64,000 nt of DNA. It comes from Pacificibacter marinus (GTDB lineage Bacteria > Pseudomonadota > Alphaproteobacteria > Rhodobacterales > Rhodobacteraceae). The notes under the pieces were generated by a model. It did no database searches. It was not told the DNA's origin and was given only the letters and a program-made list of their open reading frames with translations. Shown piece after piece: positions 8,233 through 16,779 of this stretch; positions within the stretch are counted from its first letter, which is position 1, and the number at the start of each line of letters is the position of its first letter. The translations under genes were made by a program, and so were the position numbers. The stretch covers positions 62,001 through 126,000 of the forward strand of contig NZ_JAHKPK010000017.1 of NCBI RefSeq assembly GCF_018860665.1. The letters are read 5' to 3'.

Positions 8233-8541
8233 AACCAAATCTCCATCAAGAGGTATTCACTCGACCACTCGGTCAAGCTCCACAAAGATGTGGCATATTC
8301 TTTTACACATATAAACCCCAAACTTCTGTTGGCTATGTCGTGTGGGGGGGGGGTAGTGGCACAGATAGCACAATTTTGGCGATTTGGGGCCAGTATTTGC
8401 TTAAGTTGATGCGAAACGCAAAAAACTCCCCGTAACTGAAAGACCCTATATGAAGAATTCAACACAGATAACGTAACAGATTCTCTGTGGACAGCTGGCT
8501 GTGTTTCGGGCAATCGAACGAGAAGAATAAAGGATTTCCAA
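8233..8541. other. Divergent intergenic region with a G10 tract
   Basis: About 310 bp separate the small Ser-rich protein gene (minus) from the MFS gene (plus). It should hold both promoters. The conspicuous element is a run of ten G at 8344-8353 inside GTGTG-G(n)-TAGTGG. Nothing else is recognisable, and reading frames here lack ribosome sites and coding character. Confidence 0.6.
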
Positions 8542-9744
8542 ATGATCAAAGGTCTGATCTGGCTTATCGTTGCGTATAGCCTCAGTCAATTCTATCGTGC
8601 ATGTCTTGCCGTTTTCGCGCCCGTTTTGAAAACCGAAATTGGTTTGCAAGCCGATCAAGTGTCAACAGCATTGGGGATTTGGTTTCTCATTTTTGCAGCC
8701 ATGCAGATCCCTGTAGGTTGGCTGTTGGATCATCGATCGCCGCGTAAATTCGCATCAATTTTGTTGGCAATTGGTGGCGGTGGCGGCGCATTGGTTTTTG
8801 CCATGGCTCAAGGACCTTGGGGCATTTACATCGCGATGGCGTTGATTGGAATCGGGTGTTCGCCAGTGCTTATGCTATCCCTTTATATTTTTGCCCGTAG
8901 CGCACCCGCCGATCGTTTCGGGACCTTGGCGGGACTTGTTGTTGGACTGGGGTCGCTTGGCAATCTTGCAGCCTCCGTGCCGTTGTCATGGGCGATGGCG
9001 CTCATCGGATGGCGGGGGGCGTGTTTGGTCTTGGCTGGAATAACGGTTTTCGTTGCATTGGCGCTGAGCAGATTCGTACAAGACCCCCCCGCAGTAGATC
9101 ATTCCAAAACAGAAGGTGGCACAGGGTTGCGCGATCTTTTAAAAATCTGGTCGTTGTATCCAGTCTTGGCGATGGCAGCAGTGGCCTATGCCCCAGCTGC
9201 GGGGTTACGCGGCAGCTGGGCGGGAGGCTACTTGTCCGATGTGTATGGCCTGACGTCCGACGGTATTGGTCGTGTGACATTTTTCATGGCTTTGTCGATG
9301 ATTGCTGGCGCACTTGCATTTGGCCCGTTGGACCGGATCATCCGCAGTCGAAAACGTATCGTAGTGATTGGAACTTTGGCTGCGTTGGTTTGTCTTGTCG
9401 TACTTTGGGTCGGCGCAGGATCACAAAGCGTTTGGCAGATTTCGGCTTTGCTGGTTGGTGTTGGCTTTTTTTGTTCAGCTTACGGTCAGATTATGAACCA
9501 CGGACGGACACTTGTTCCTGCGCATCTTACGGGGCGTGGAGTGTCGTTGATAAATTTATTTTCCATCGGAGGTGTTGGTGTGTCTCAAATCGTAACCGCC
9601 CGCCTCTTTCGAGCAACCCTCACAGATGACGCGACGCCTTATCTGGGATACACATCTGTGTTCGCATTCTTTTCCCTCGCGTTGGTCGTGGGGACAGTAA
9701 TCTATTTGTTCAGCTCTGACACTATAAGTAAGTCCAATACATGA
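8542..9744 (+). CDS. Major facilitator superfamily transporter
   Basis: A 400-residue protein with about 12 hydrophobic segments and the MFS loop motif between helices 2 and 3 (GWLLDHRSPRK, matching GxLaDrxGrk). It is an inner-membrane secondary transporter with unknown substrate. The start ATG at 8542 follows an AAAGGATTT ribosome site. Its stop overlaps the next start (ATGA), and the following two genes encode glycan-type enzymes. A role in moving a sugar-linked compound, or in self-resistance, is possible but not demonstrated. Confidence 0.85.
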   Translation: MIKGLIWLIVAYSLSQFYRACLAVFAPVLKTEIGLQADQVSTALGIWFLIFAAMQIPVGWLLDHRSPRKFASILLAIGGGGGALVFAMAQGPWGIYIAMALIGIGCSPVLMLSLYIFARSAPADRFGTLAGLVVGLGSLGNLAASVPLSWAMALIGWRGACLVLAGITVFVALALSRFVQDPPAVDHSKTEGGTGLRDLLKIWSLYPVLAMAAVAYAPAAGLRGSWAGGYLSDVYGLTSDGIGRVTFFMALSMIAGALAFGPLDRIIRSRKRIVVIGTLAALVCLVVLWVGAGSQSVWQISALLVGVGFFCSAYGQIMNHGRTLVPAHLTGRGVSLINLFSIGGVGVSQIVTARLFRATLTDDATPYLGYTSVFAFFSLALVVGTVIYLFSSDTISKSNT

Positions 9745-10802
9745 CCAATTCGCAAACTGCTCCGATCAACGTTGTTCTAATGAATGACACATCCTCGCGG
9801 TATCATCATGGCTGTGCGTTGGTGATGCGTAATTTGCGTGATGGATTGGAGACGCGAGGATGTACGATTTTAGCGACGTCATATGCGCGTCATGATTGGC
9901 AGAATGATCCTAGTTTTATCGCTACACTGAAGGACGCGCATTTGGTTGTCGTGAACGGTGAAGGCACGCTGCATCATGGCAAAGATGCTGGGGCGGCACT
10001 CTTGAAAATCGTAGACCGCCCTGAGCTGAGCGAGACGCCCGTTGCGCTGGTGAATGCCCTTTACGAAGCCAATCCGGATGAATGGGGTCGGTGGCTGTCT
10101 AAATTTAGGATTTGTGCTGCACGCGATAGTGTTTCACTGGCTGCAATGGAAACAGATATTTCGCATGCCGTTTCTAAACCTGATTTGATGTGGTTGCCTG
10201 ATTTGTCGATGGCGCAAGGTGCGCGGCCAGTTGGCGGCCAACGTTCAGGGATTATCGTCGGGGATAGTGTGAAATGGAATCGTCGGCGTGACTTGGTACG
10301 ATTGACGCGGCGACTGAAACTGGATCAGTTCATTCCGACAAAGACCCTCAGGTCGCGAGTTTGGCATATGCCTGTTGTGCGGCACCTATTGTACTGTGTT
10401 TACAACGGTGTGCTGCAATTTAATCAACCGCGATTTACCATGTCGTCCGATACCGAGGCGTATTTGGCGCAATTGGCAGCATGTGAAGGTCATATCACTG
10501 GAAGGTTCCATGCGGTCTGCCTGTCGATGATAACGCGCACTCCTTTTCTCGCTCTATCGTCTAACGCTTCAAAAATTGAACGCTTGCTGCAAGATGTGGG
10601 TCTTGGCACTGATCGGCTTGTGCGGCCTGATCAACTCACCTCTTTGACACGTGCGGATATCGTTCGGCCATTTTCAGACCAAGAAACGCAAGCGATAGAT
10701 GCCTTTTTAGAGCGAGCGAGCCGAGAATCTGATGCATTGTTCGATGGATTGGCAGACTTGGCAGGCGGGAAACTGAATTTGGACAATGAGGAACAAAAAT
10801 GA
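9741..10802 (+). CDS. Polysaccharide pyruvyl transferase family protein
   Basis: A 353-residue soluble protein of PF04230. The family is seen in the N-terminal Rossmann-like half with LVVVNGEGTLHH (about 73-84) and the C-terminal half with ITGRFHAVCLSM and SSNASKIERLL, motifs shared with CsaB and ExoV/AmsJ-type enzymes. Members add ketal-linked pyruvate from phosphoenolpyruvate to sugars, though some have other glycosyltransferase-like roles. It overlaps by 4 bp with both the MFS gene upstream and the GT29 gene downstream, forming a coupled three-gene operon. Confidence 0.85.
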   Translation: MTNSQTAPINVVLMNDTSSRYHHGCALVMRNLRDGLETRGCTILATSYARHDWQNDPSFIATLKDAHLVVVNGEGTLHHGKDAGAALLKIVDRPELSETPVALVNALYEANPDEWGRWLSKFRICAARDSVSLAAMETDISHAVSKPDLMWLPDLSMAQGARPVGGQRSGIIVGDSVKWNRRRDLVRLTRRLKLDQFIPTKTLRSRVWHMPVVRHLLYCVYNGVLQFNQPRFTMSSDTEAYLAQLAACEGHITGRFHAVCLSMITRTPFLALSSNASKIERLLQDVGLGTDRLVRPDQLTSLTRADIVRPFSDQETQAIDAFLERASRESDALFDGLADLAGGKLNLDNEEQK

Positions 10803-11428
10803 GGTTGTTGTTTGCAAAGCTCAGGAATGACGAAGCCTACCTGACTAGGCATGCGTGCCTCATCGATGGATTAAGTGCGAAGCTAAAAGGCAGGCGGGTT
10901 GCCATTATAGGGAACGCACGCGCGCTTGGCAGAGTTGGCGCTGATAAAGGCTACGGAGCAAGCATTGACGCCTGTGATATTGTTATCAGATTGAATTCTG
11001 CGCCTATGCCCTCGTTTGAAAGTCATGGACACAAAACGACTATGATTGCGATGTCGACGCCAGTTGCTCAATCTGTACTGGAACAGCGTGAGCCGGAAAT
11101 GGTGCTTTGGATGACACCAAAACGAAAACGCTTACCTCGCAGGTTGATTGCGCTTGGTGAACAGTTCTTTTTGTATCCCGCCGCTCGCAATGCAGCGTTG
11201 GCGCACCGTCTTGGAGGCCGGCCGACAACGGGCGCAATGGTGATTGATCTCGTTTCCCAAAGTGACGCTGGAACAATAGAACTGTTTGGTTTTGATTTCT
11301 TTTCCAGTCTATCTTTGTCGGGGCGTCGCGACGCGCGTGAGGTGAAACACGATTTTGATGCAGAAGCGCAATATGTCAGTGAGCTTGTGAAAACAGACCC
11401 ACGGATCACACTTCACCCTATGGAATAA
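10799..11428 (+). CDS. Glycosyltransferase family 29 (sialyltransferase-fold) protein
   Basis: A 209-residue soluble protein resembling the GT29 catalytic domain. A sialylmotif-L-like stretch (VAIIGNARALG, then GYGASIDACDIVIRLNSAP) matches the (V)GNS..YG..ID..D.V.R.N.AP pattern. A motif-S-like stretch is RPTTGAMVIDL with ELFGFDFF, and a terminal HDFDAE fits the His/Glu of motif VS. There is no transmembrane anchor, unlike the eukaryotic Golgi enzymes, so it should act in the cytoplasm. GT29 enzymes use CMP-linked nonulosonic acids. No CMP-sialic acid synthesis genes are in the window, so donor and acceptor are unknown. It is the last gene of the MFS/pyruvyl-transferase operon. Confidence 0.8.
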   Translation: MRLLFAKLRNDEAYLTRHACLIDGLSAKLKGRRVAIIGNARALGRVGADKGYGASIDACDIVIRLNSAPMPSFESHGHKTTMIAMSTPVAQSVLEQREPEMVLWMTPKRKRLPRRLIALGEQFFLYPAARNAALAHRLGGRPTTGAMVIDLVSQSDAGTIELFGFDFFSSLSLSGRRDAREVKHDFDAEAQYVSELVKTDPRITLHPME

Positions 11429-11510
11429 GGGGCATCAAGGATTCTGCCTTTACAATTCCGCACAAATTGCTATCTCCCAGTGCTGTCATTGGACATAAGG
11501 AGTACCCCTA

Positions 11511-12533
11511 ATGGGTTATAAAGTCGTCGTCGTAGGTGCCACAGGCAATGTGGGTCGCGAAATGCTGAACATTCTGGCTGAGCGCCAGTTCCCTGTAGAT
11601 GAGATCGCTGTTTTGGCGTCCCGCAAATCTATGGGCACGGAAGTGTCTTTCGGCGACAAGACCCTGAAGACCAAGGACCTTGCGACCTTTGACTTTACCG
11701 GTTGGGACATGGCTTTGTTTGCTGTGGGATCTGAAGCGACCAAAGAATACGCGCCGAAATCGGCTGCTGCTGGCTGTGTTGTGATCGATAACTCATCTTT
11801 GTACCGCTACGATCCGGATATTCCGTTGATCGTGCCGGAGGTGAACCCAGACGCGATCACAATGTATTCCAATAAGAATATCATCGCGAATCCGAACTGT
11901 TCGACCGCTCAGATGGTTGTGGCGTTGAAGCCACTGCATGATCGCGCAAAAATCAAACGCGTTGTAGTGTCGACTTATCAATCCGTGTCTGGCTCAGGCA
12001 AAGACGCGATTGACGAGCTGTGGGATCAAACCAAGGGCATGTATGTGCCTGGCCAAGAAAAGCCGGCAAAGGTGTACCCAAAGCAGATCGCCTTTAACGT
12101 TATCCCGCAAATCGATGTGTTTATGGATTCCGGCGACACCAAAGAAGAATGGAAGATGATCGTCGAGACCAAAAAGATCATCGACCCGTCTATCAAAGTC
12201 ACAGCGACCTGTGTGCGCGTGCCTGTATTCGTTGGCCACTCTGAATCTATCAACATCGAAACCGAAGAGTTCTTGGACGAAGACGAAGCGCGCGATATCT
12301 TGCGCGAAGCACCAGGCATTTTGGTGGTCGATAAACGTGAACCAGGTGGCTATGTCACGCCCGTCGAATGTGTTGGTGATTACGCCACATTCATCTCGCG
12401 TATTCGCCAAGATGTGACTGTTGAAAATGGCCTGAACCTATGGTGTGTTTCTGACAACCTGCGCAAAGGTGCTGCTTTGAATGCGGTGCAAATCGCTGAG
12501 CTGCTTGGGCGTCGCGTGCTCAAAAAAGGCTAA
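11511..12533 (+). CDS. asd: Aspartate-semialdehyde dehydrogenase
   Basis: Catalyses NADPH-dependent reduction of aspartyl phosphate to aspartate semialdehyde, the branch point for Lys, Thr, Met and diaminopimelate. The 340-residue length is normal. The Rossmann motif VVGATGNVGRE is at 7-17 and the nucleophile Cys130 lies in NPNCSTAQ. AAGGAG precedes the ATG. It forms a single-gene unit with its own terminator at 12565-12592. dapA, which uses its product, is at 44079. Confidence 0.96.
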   Translation: MGYKVVVVGATGNVGREMLNILAERQFPVDEIAVLASRKSMGTEVSFGDKTLKTKDLATFDFTGWDMALFAVGSEATKEYAPKSAAAGCVVIDNSSLYRYDPDIPLIVPEVNPDAITMYSNKNIIANPNCSTAQMVVALKPLHDRAKIKRVVVSTYQSVSGSGKDAIDELWDQTKGMYVPGQEKPAKVYPKQIAFNVIPQIDVFMDSGDTKEEWKMIVETKKIIDPSIKVTATCVRVPVFVGHSESINIETEEFLDEDEARDILREAPGILVVDKREPGGYVTPVECVGDYATFISRIRQDVTVENGLNLWCVSDNLRKGAALNAVQIAELLGRRVLKKG

Positions 12534-12872
12534 TCACACCTAAGGTGATGACTATACTCTTAACAAAAGGGCGCTTATTGGCGCCCTTTTTTGTGCCGAT
12601 TTGATTTTGTTTCCTGCACTTTGTTTAAGGTTATGGCGTGTGAACGCTTTGGGCATAGGGCCAAGACCACGTGGGGGCCTATATCGTCAGCGAAGACATG
12701 CGAGATCGTCCAGACAAATTCCCAGCGCGTGTCGAGTTTGAGAACAAACACATCGTATAAGCGCCATCCTGAACATCGGCAATGAACCGCCCTTTTGTAA
12801 TGTCAGTTGATCTCATGGCTTGCGATTAAAGCACTGTCATAGAAGAGTTCCTTCAACCCATCGGAGGAAAAA
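12534..12872. other. Intergenic region asd to DUF4139, with a possible gene remnant on the minus strand
   Basis: After the asd terminator, the minus strand has a start-less open frame between about 12580 and 12802. It reads GWRLYDVFVLKLDTRW and continues through a hydrophobic WTISHVFADD stretch. It has a protein-like mix but no ATG/GTG start with a ribosome site, and I do not recognise it. It could be a decayed gene fragment or chance. The AGGAGG-like ribosome site and probable promoter of the next gene lie at the right edge. Confidence 0.35.
12565..12592 (+). terminator. Rho-independent terminator after asd
   Basis: AAAAGGGCGC pairs perfectly with GCGCCCTTTT around TTATTG and is followed by TT. 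Confidence 0.9.
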
Positions 12873-14522
12873 ATGACCCCCAAATCCATTTCAAAGATTT
12901 TCGCCCTCACTGCCGCAACTGCACTTGTGCCCAGCGTGGCATTAGCTGATCTGTTTAAAGCACGCAGCGTGGTTTCTGAGGCCACGATCTATGTGCAAGG
13001 TGCGAATGTGACCCGCGCGGCGACTGTCACGCTTCCCGCAGGACAGCATCAAATCACTCTTCTCGATATTCCGGTCGATTTCGGAACGCTTGAGGCCGAT
13101 AGCTTACAAACACGTGTAAGCGCCGGTGTGCTCGGTCAGGTTTCAGTTGCAAAAGAGACCTTGGAAGAACGAGATATTTTGGCGCGCCTCAGTGGCCTGC
13201 CTGAGTATACGGCTTACCTTGAGATCAAAGACAAGCTGACGATAGCTAAGCAAGACGTTGAGGCCATTGAGTTAGAAGTGACAGCCGCCGGCGATGCGTT
13301 GCTGTTTATCAATGGGCTTAAAGCTCCTGAAAGCGCAACTGCCGCAGATGTCGCGGAATTTTCTCGGATGGTTCAGGCGCAATCGCTTGAGGCGCGTTTG
13401 GCCGCTCAAGATGCAAAGGTGCGCGCTCAAGCGGCATCTGAGGCAGTTCAGGACTTCGAACTGGACCTAAAGGCAGCTGAAGCGGAACTGACAAAATTTG
13501 CCCCCCTTACAGGCGATCGTTTGCGGGTGACGTTTGATCTGACGCTTGCGACTGCGGGTGAGGTGGATATCTCGCTGTCATATTTCACTACTGATGCCAG
13601 CTGGGCACCGGCTTATAAGGCTGACCTCGATACCGTCGAAAATACGTTGAATTTGGAACGGTCTTTGGTCGTGCTGCAAAACACTGACGAACCTTGGATA
13701 GATGTCGATCTGAATGTGTCGACGGATATGCCATTTCAGGATGTTGCACCAAGTGAGTTACGTGAATATATTCGCCGTATCATGGATCCAATGCAGCCGC
13801 GTGCGGTGCAAAAAATGGACATGCAGGCAGAGATGGCGGTGTCTGAGCCTATGATGAGTGCAGCACCGGTTTTTGCTGAAGATGTTGCAATGGTCCAAAC
13901 TTATGGTCTCAGTCAGACCTATGCCTATCCACGCCCTGTGACGTTGCTGTCGTCGGATGCAGCCCATACCGAGTTGGCGATGGATGCAATCGCACTCACA
14001 CCTGATCTCACAGTGCGTGCTGTGCCGCTATATAATGACGCGGGCTATTTGGTTGGTGACCTGATCAACGATAGCGGCGAAGCGCTGCTGCAAGGCCCTG
14101 CCAAACTGTTTCGCGATGGCGTTTATATCGGGACGCATAATCTACAGACCGTTGTCGATGGTGCCGAATTTGAAATGCCTTTTGGGCGCATCGATGGTGT
14201 AAAAATCGCACGCGTTGTTTTAGATCGCAACGAAGGTGACCGTGGTTTTATCTCTAAATCCAATGAAACCAGCAGCAGTGTGCGTCTTGATGTCGAAAAC
14301 CTGACCACCCGCGCTTGGCCAATCGAGGTTCTGGACCGTGTGTCTGTATCTGAACAAGACGATCTTGTTATTGATTGGAGCGCCTCGCCTATGCCTACGC
14401 AACAAGGTGTGGATGATCGTCGTGGTGTGTTGAGCTGGCGTTTTGATCTGCCGGCAGGTGAAATCAAAAGCATCACAGTCGATGAAAACTTGCGTTGGCC
14501 AGAGGGAAAAACTCTGCACTAG
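12873..14522 (+). CDS. DUF4139 (MuiA-like) exported protein
   Basis: A 549-residue protein with a signal peptide ending in VALA-DL. It has an N-terminal DUF4140-like beta domain (ATIYVQGANVTRAATVTLPAG), a central helical coiled-coil stretch (about 95-215) and a C-terminal DUF4139 beta domain (VDISLSYFTTDASWAPAYKADL and on). Proteins of this type are called mucoidy inhibitor A-like in bacteria, with no firm biochemical role; they are periplasmic or surface exposed. A Met-rich linker (about residues 300-350) is unusual. The strong AGGAGG-type site fixes the start. It stands as a single-gene unit. Confidence 0.85.
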   Translation: MTPKSISKIFALTAATALVPSVALADLFKARSVVSEATIYVQGANVTRAATVTLPAGQHQITLLDIPVDFGTLEADSLQTRVSAGVLGQVSVAKETLEERDILARLSGLPEYTAYLEIKDKLTIAKQDVEAIELEVTAAGDALLFINGLKAPESATAADVAEFSRMVQAQSLEARLAAQDAKVRAQAASEAVQDFELDLKAAEAELTKFAPLTGDRLRVTFDLTLATAGEVDISLSYFTTDASWAPAYKADLDTVENTLNLERSLVVLQNTDEPWIDVDLNVSTDMPFQDVAPSELREYIRRIMDPMQPRAVQKMDMQAEMAVSEPMMSAAPVFAEDVAMVQTYGLSQTYAYPRPVTLLSSDAAHTELAMDAIALTPDLTVRAVPLYNDAGYLVGDLINDSGEALLQGPAKLFRDGVYIGTHNLQTVVDGAEFEMPFGRIDGVKIARVVLDRNEGDRGFISKSNETSSSVRLDVENLTTRAWPIEVLDRVSVSEQDDLVIDWSASPMPTQQGVDDRRGVLSWRFDLPAGEIKSITVDENLRWPEGKTLH

Positions 14523-14887
14523 GTCACACAGAACCATACCGTATGATGCGGCATTATTCGGCGGCGCTCTGTTTTGAAGTGTCGCCGATTCGCGTTGTAT
14601 AGGCCTGATTTCAGGTGAGCCACAGATTTGCCACAGTGCTGCCACCCATTCGGCACGGCTCTGAATCAATGTTAACTATGACTTCGGGGGTGCGTCGAAT
14701 TTTAACTATCGCAGATGAAGAACTTATGTATTTGTTTTTGCTTTATTAATTGTCATGTTCCGAACCTAAGGATGCTAAGAAACCGTAGTTGTTTCAAATT
14801 CGATTGAAGGTTTAATACGCGTATTTTGATGTTTGTGGTCACATGTCTTTAAGGGTTCCGGGGGCTCGGAACACAGAGGATGGAAAC
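14523..14887 (+). promoter_or_regulatory. Long upstream region of the small orphan gene pair: direct repeats, palindrome, leader hairpin
   Basis: This 365-bp stretch has no gene. Three elements stand out. TTAACTAT occurs at 14672-14679 and again at 14702-14709, same orientation, exactly 30 bp apart. A perfect 12-bp palindrome AATACGCGTATT is at 14814-14825, close after a TTGAAG that could be a -35 element. A GTTCCG/CGGAAC hairpin is at 14855-14872, just before the AGAGGA and GGAAA ribosome site. Together they suggest a regulated promoter. TTAACTAT is one base from the CtrA half-site TTAACCAT, but a link to CtrA is speculative. Confidence 0.45.
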
Positions 14888-15115
14888 ATGATCGACACAA
14901 ACACACGCACCCGTCAGGCCATCGATACCGCATATGAATTCGGCGGCGCGATTGCTCTTACGTGGGACGCTCACGTGGCCAAAACGACCTCGCGCCATGC
15001 CAATCACAATCTGACTTCAGAAGCGCGCAACGCGAATGTGATCGTTCTTGGCGGTCACCGTGACGATGGTGATTTTCGCCCAGACCTCGGCGTGCGTTTC
15101 GCAGTCGCTGCGTAA
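14888..15115 (+). CDS. Small hypothetical protein
   Basis: A 75-residue soluble protein without signal peptide or membrane segment. It starts at ATG 14888 after a GAGGATGG ribosome site; an upstream in-frame ATG at 14843 precedes the leader hairpin and is less likely. The composition is rich in His, Asn and Arg (TTSRHANHNLTSEARNAN), ending DLGVRFAVAA. I recognise no family. A second small gene starts 54 bp downstream; both begin with MID and are probably co-transcribed. Confidence 0.6.
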   Translation: MIDTNTRTRQAIDTAYEFGGAIALTWDAHVAKTTSRHANHNLTSEARNANVIVLGGHRDDGDFRPDLGVRFAVAA

Positions 15116-15169
15116 CGTTTCGACGCATTCAGGGCCTTTGGCCTAAAATAAACAATTGAAGGACGCCAA

Positions 15170-15481
15170 ATGATTGATTTTATCGCCAAGGCCCGCACAA
15201 ACCGCATTATCGCTTTGAACCTCAGCAGCAAAGGGACCGAGATGTTCTTTCCTGAGGATGATACCGCCACACGAATTGGCGAGGTTAATACAGGTCGCCG
15301 CGCAGTGACACATGTGTCACGATCAATGCGTCTGCGCTCTCAGTCAGTTCAGACTTCAGCAATGATCGAAGCGCCGCGCTCAGACATGATTGCGAACGGT
15401 CAAACGGACCAAGCACCTCAAGACGTCTTTGTTCTGACTAAAGAGTTTGCGATCGCTGACGCAGAATGTGTTGCGGCGTAA
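15170..15481 (+). CDS. Small hypothetical protein
   Basis: A 103-residue soluble protein starting at ATG 15170 after AATTGAAGGACGCC (ribosome site GAAGGA). It is Arg/Ser/Thr-rich in the middle (NTGRRAVTHVSRSMRLRSQS) and acidic at the end, with no signal peptide, membrane helix or known motif. It follows the 75-residue gene with a short GGCC-TTT-GGCC hairpin between them, and ends 5 bp from the convergent carbonic anhydrase stop. No function can be assigned. Confidence 0.6.
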   Translation: MIDFIAKARTNRIIALNLSSKGTEMFFPEDDTATRIGEVNTGRRAVTHVSRSMRLRSQSVQTSAMIEAPRSDMIANGQTDQAPQDVFVLTKEFAIADAECVAA

Positions 15482-15486
15482 GGCAC

Positions 15487-16134
15487 TTAGATTGGGATGA
15501 ACGATTTCGAACCGGTGTCATATTGATGCAGCGACCCGTCGCCAATGTCGTTCCAAAGCCCGTGCAATGTAAGGCTACCGTCTTCAACGGCGCTTTGCAC
15601 AAATGGAAAGCTCATCAAATTTTCAAGCGACACAAGCACGGCTTCTTTTTCAAGGGCGCTCGCCCGGTCAGCTTCGGGTAAAGATGAAACACGATCATAG
15701 CCAGGGCGCATGATGTCCATCCAGCGTCCGATAAAGGATGATTTTTCTTCAAGCTCTGGGGCAAGGCCCGCGCACATATCATGACAGCCTTTGATGCCAC
15801 CACAATTTGAGTGGCCCAAAACAACCACATGCGCCACTTTGAGTACGCTCACCGCATATTCGACTGCAGCCGATGTACCGTGGTGATCGCCATCTTGCGT
15901 AAACGGCGGCACCAGATTGGCGATGTTGCGGTGAATGAAAAATTCGCCTTGGTCTGCACCGAATATAGATGTCACGTGAACGCGCGAATCGCAGCACGAA
16001 ATAATCATCGCACGAGGACGTTGTCCCTCATCCGCCAGACGACGATACCAAGCTTTATTCTCGGTATATGTCGTGGCTTTCCAGCCAACGTAACGCTGAA
16101 CCATATAGGTTGGTAGGTGTTTGACATATTTCAT
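15487..16134 (-). CDS. Beta-class carbonic anhydrase
   Basis: Zinc enzyme interconverting CO2 and bicarbonate in the cytoplasm. Ligand motifs are ISCCDSRV (Cys and Asp) and GHSNCGGIKGC (His and Cys), and the 215-residue length is typical. I chose ATG 16134 because AGAGGA lies upstream and MKYVKHLPTYM matches family starts; an in-frame ATG at 16200 would add 22 atypical residues. It converges with the small-gene pair and is divergent from the 16299 gene. Bicarbonate supply could support carboxylases such as the acetyl-CoA carboxylase whose subunit is encoded in this window. Confidence 0.93.
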   Translation of the reverse strand: MKYVKHLPTYMVQRYVGWKATTYTENKAWYRRLADEGQRPRAMIISCCDSRVHVTSIFGADQGEFFIHRNIANLVPPFTQDGDHHGTSAAVEYAVSVLKVAHVVVLGHSNCGGIKGCHDMCAGLAPELEEKSSFIGRWMDIMRPGYDRVSSLPEADRASALEKEAVLVSLENLMSFPFVQSAVEDGSLTLHGLWNDIGDGSLHQYDTGSKSFIPI

Positions 16135-16298
16135 TTGTGCGCGTCCTCTTGAAAGTGGGCGTTTGTATTCGTTCAAATGTAGAGAAATTTTGAGTGGCAT
16201 TCGAGGGAAAAACCACTTGGACTAAACCTTTTCTTGAGGCCTTTGCGTCAATGTAGGGATATGGCGCGTGGGGGCGTGCATAACATTGGGGTGTTATA

Positions 16299-16676
16299 AT
16301 GGTGGTGAAAAAACTGCGACCAAAAGGGATCGTCCATGTGGACAAAGAACGGCTAGATCAGCTTTACGCGCAACTCGGTGATTCAGGGGCTGACGGTGTC
16401 GTTTCGCGCGCGATGGAAGAACTCGCCGTGCGTTTGGCCAAAGTCGACAGTTGTTACAAAAAGGGACAATTAGAAGACATGAAAAAAGCCGCGCGATCAA
16501 TGATCGCTATTTCCGAACAAATCGGAATGGAAACCTTTGCCAATGTCGCCGCAGATGTGAACACGCTGGCGACAATGGATGACGGAACTGCTCTGGCGGC
16601 CACTGTCGATCGGTTGATGCGCATTGGGGAAAACTCCCTTCTGGCTGTTTGGGATTTACAAGGCGTTTCCGTTTAG
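16299..16676 (+). CDS. Conserved all-helical protein, Hpt-like
   Basis: A 125-residue protein predicted to be nearly all helical (VVSRAMEELAVRLAKVDSCY, MKKAARSMIAISEQIGMETF, TVDRLMRIGENSLLAVWDLQ). The layout recalls histidine phosphotransfer (Hpt) helical bundles, but no HxxK(G/S) phosphoacceptor His is visible, so the name describes shape only. The neighbour 103 bp downstream is the M17 aminopeptidase. A TGGGG ribosome site precedes the ATG. Function unknown. Confidence 0.6.
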   Translation: MVVKKLRPKGIVHVDKERLDQLYAQLGDSGADGVVSRAMEELAVRLAKVDSCYKKGQLEDMKKAARSMIAISEQIGMETFANVAADVNTLATMDDGTALAATVDRLMRIGENSLLAVWDLQGVSV

Positions 16677-16779
16677 GCGGGGCGAGATACGAGGGTTTTG
16701 GATCGTCCATTGGCGATCCGGCTTGCAGGTGGCGTTGGATAGGTTAGGCTGAGTTGAAACACTCACAAGAGCTTGCCCA

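Noticed and set aside
12591-12785. 64-residue plus-strand frame after asd
   Set aside because: Composition and start context are poor, and it overlaps the end of the terminator hairpin.
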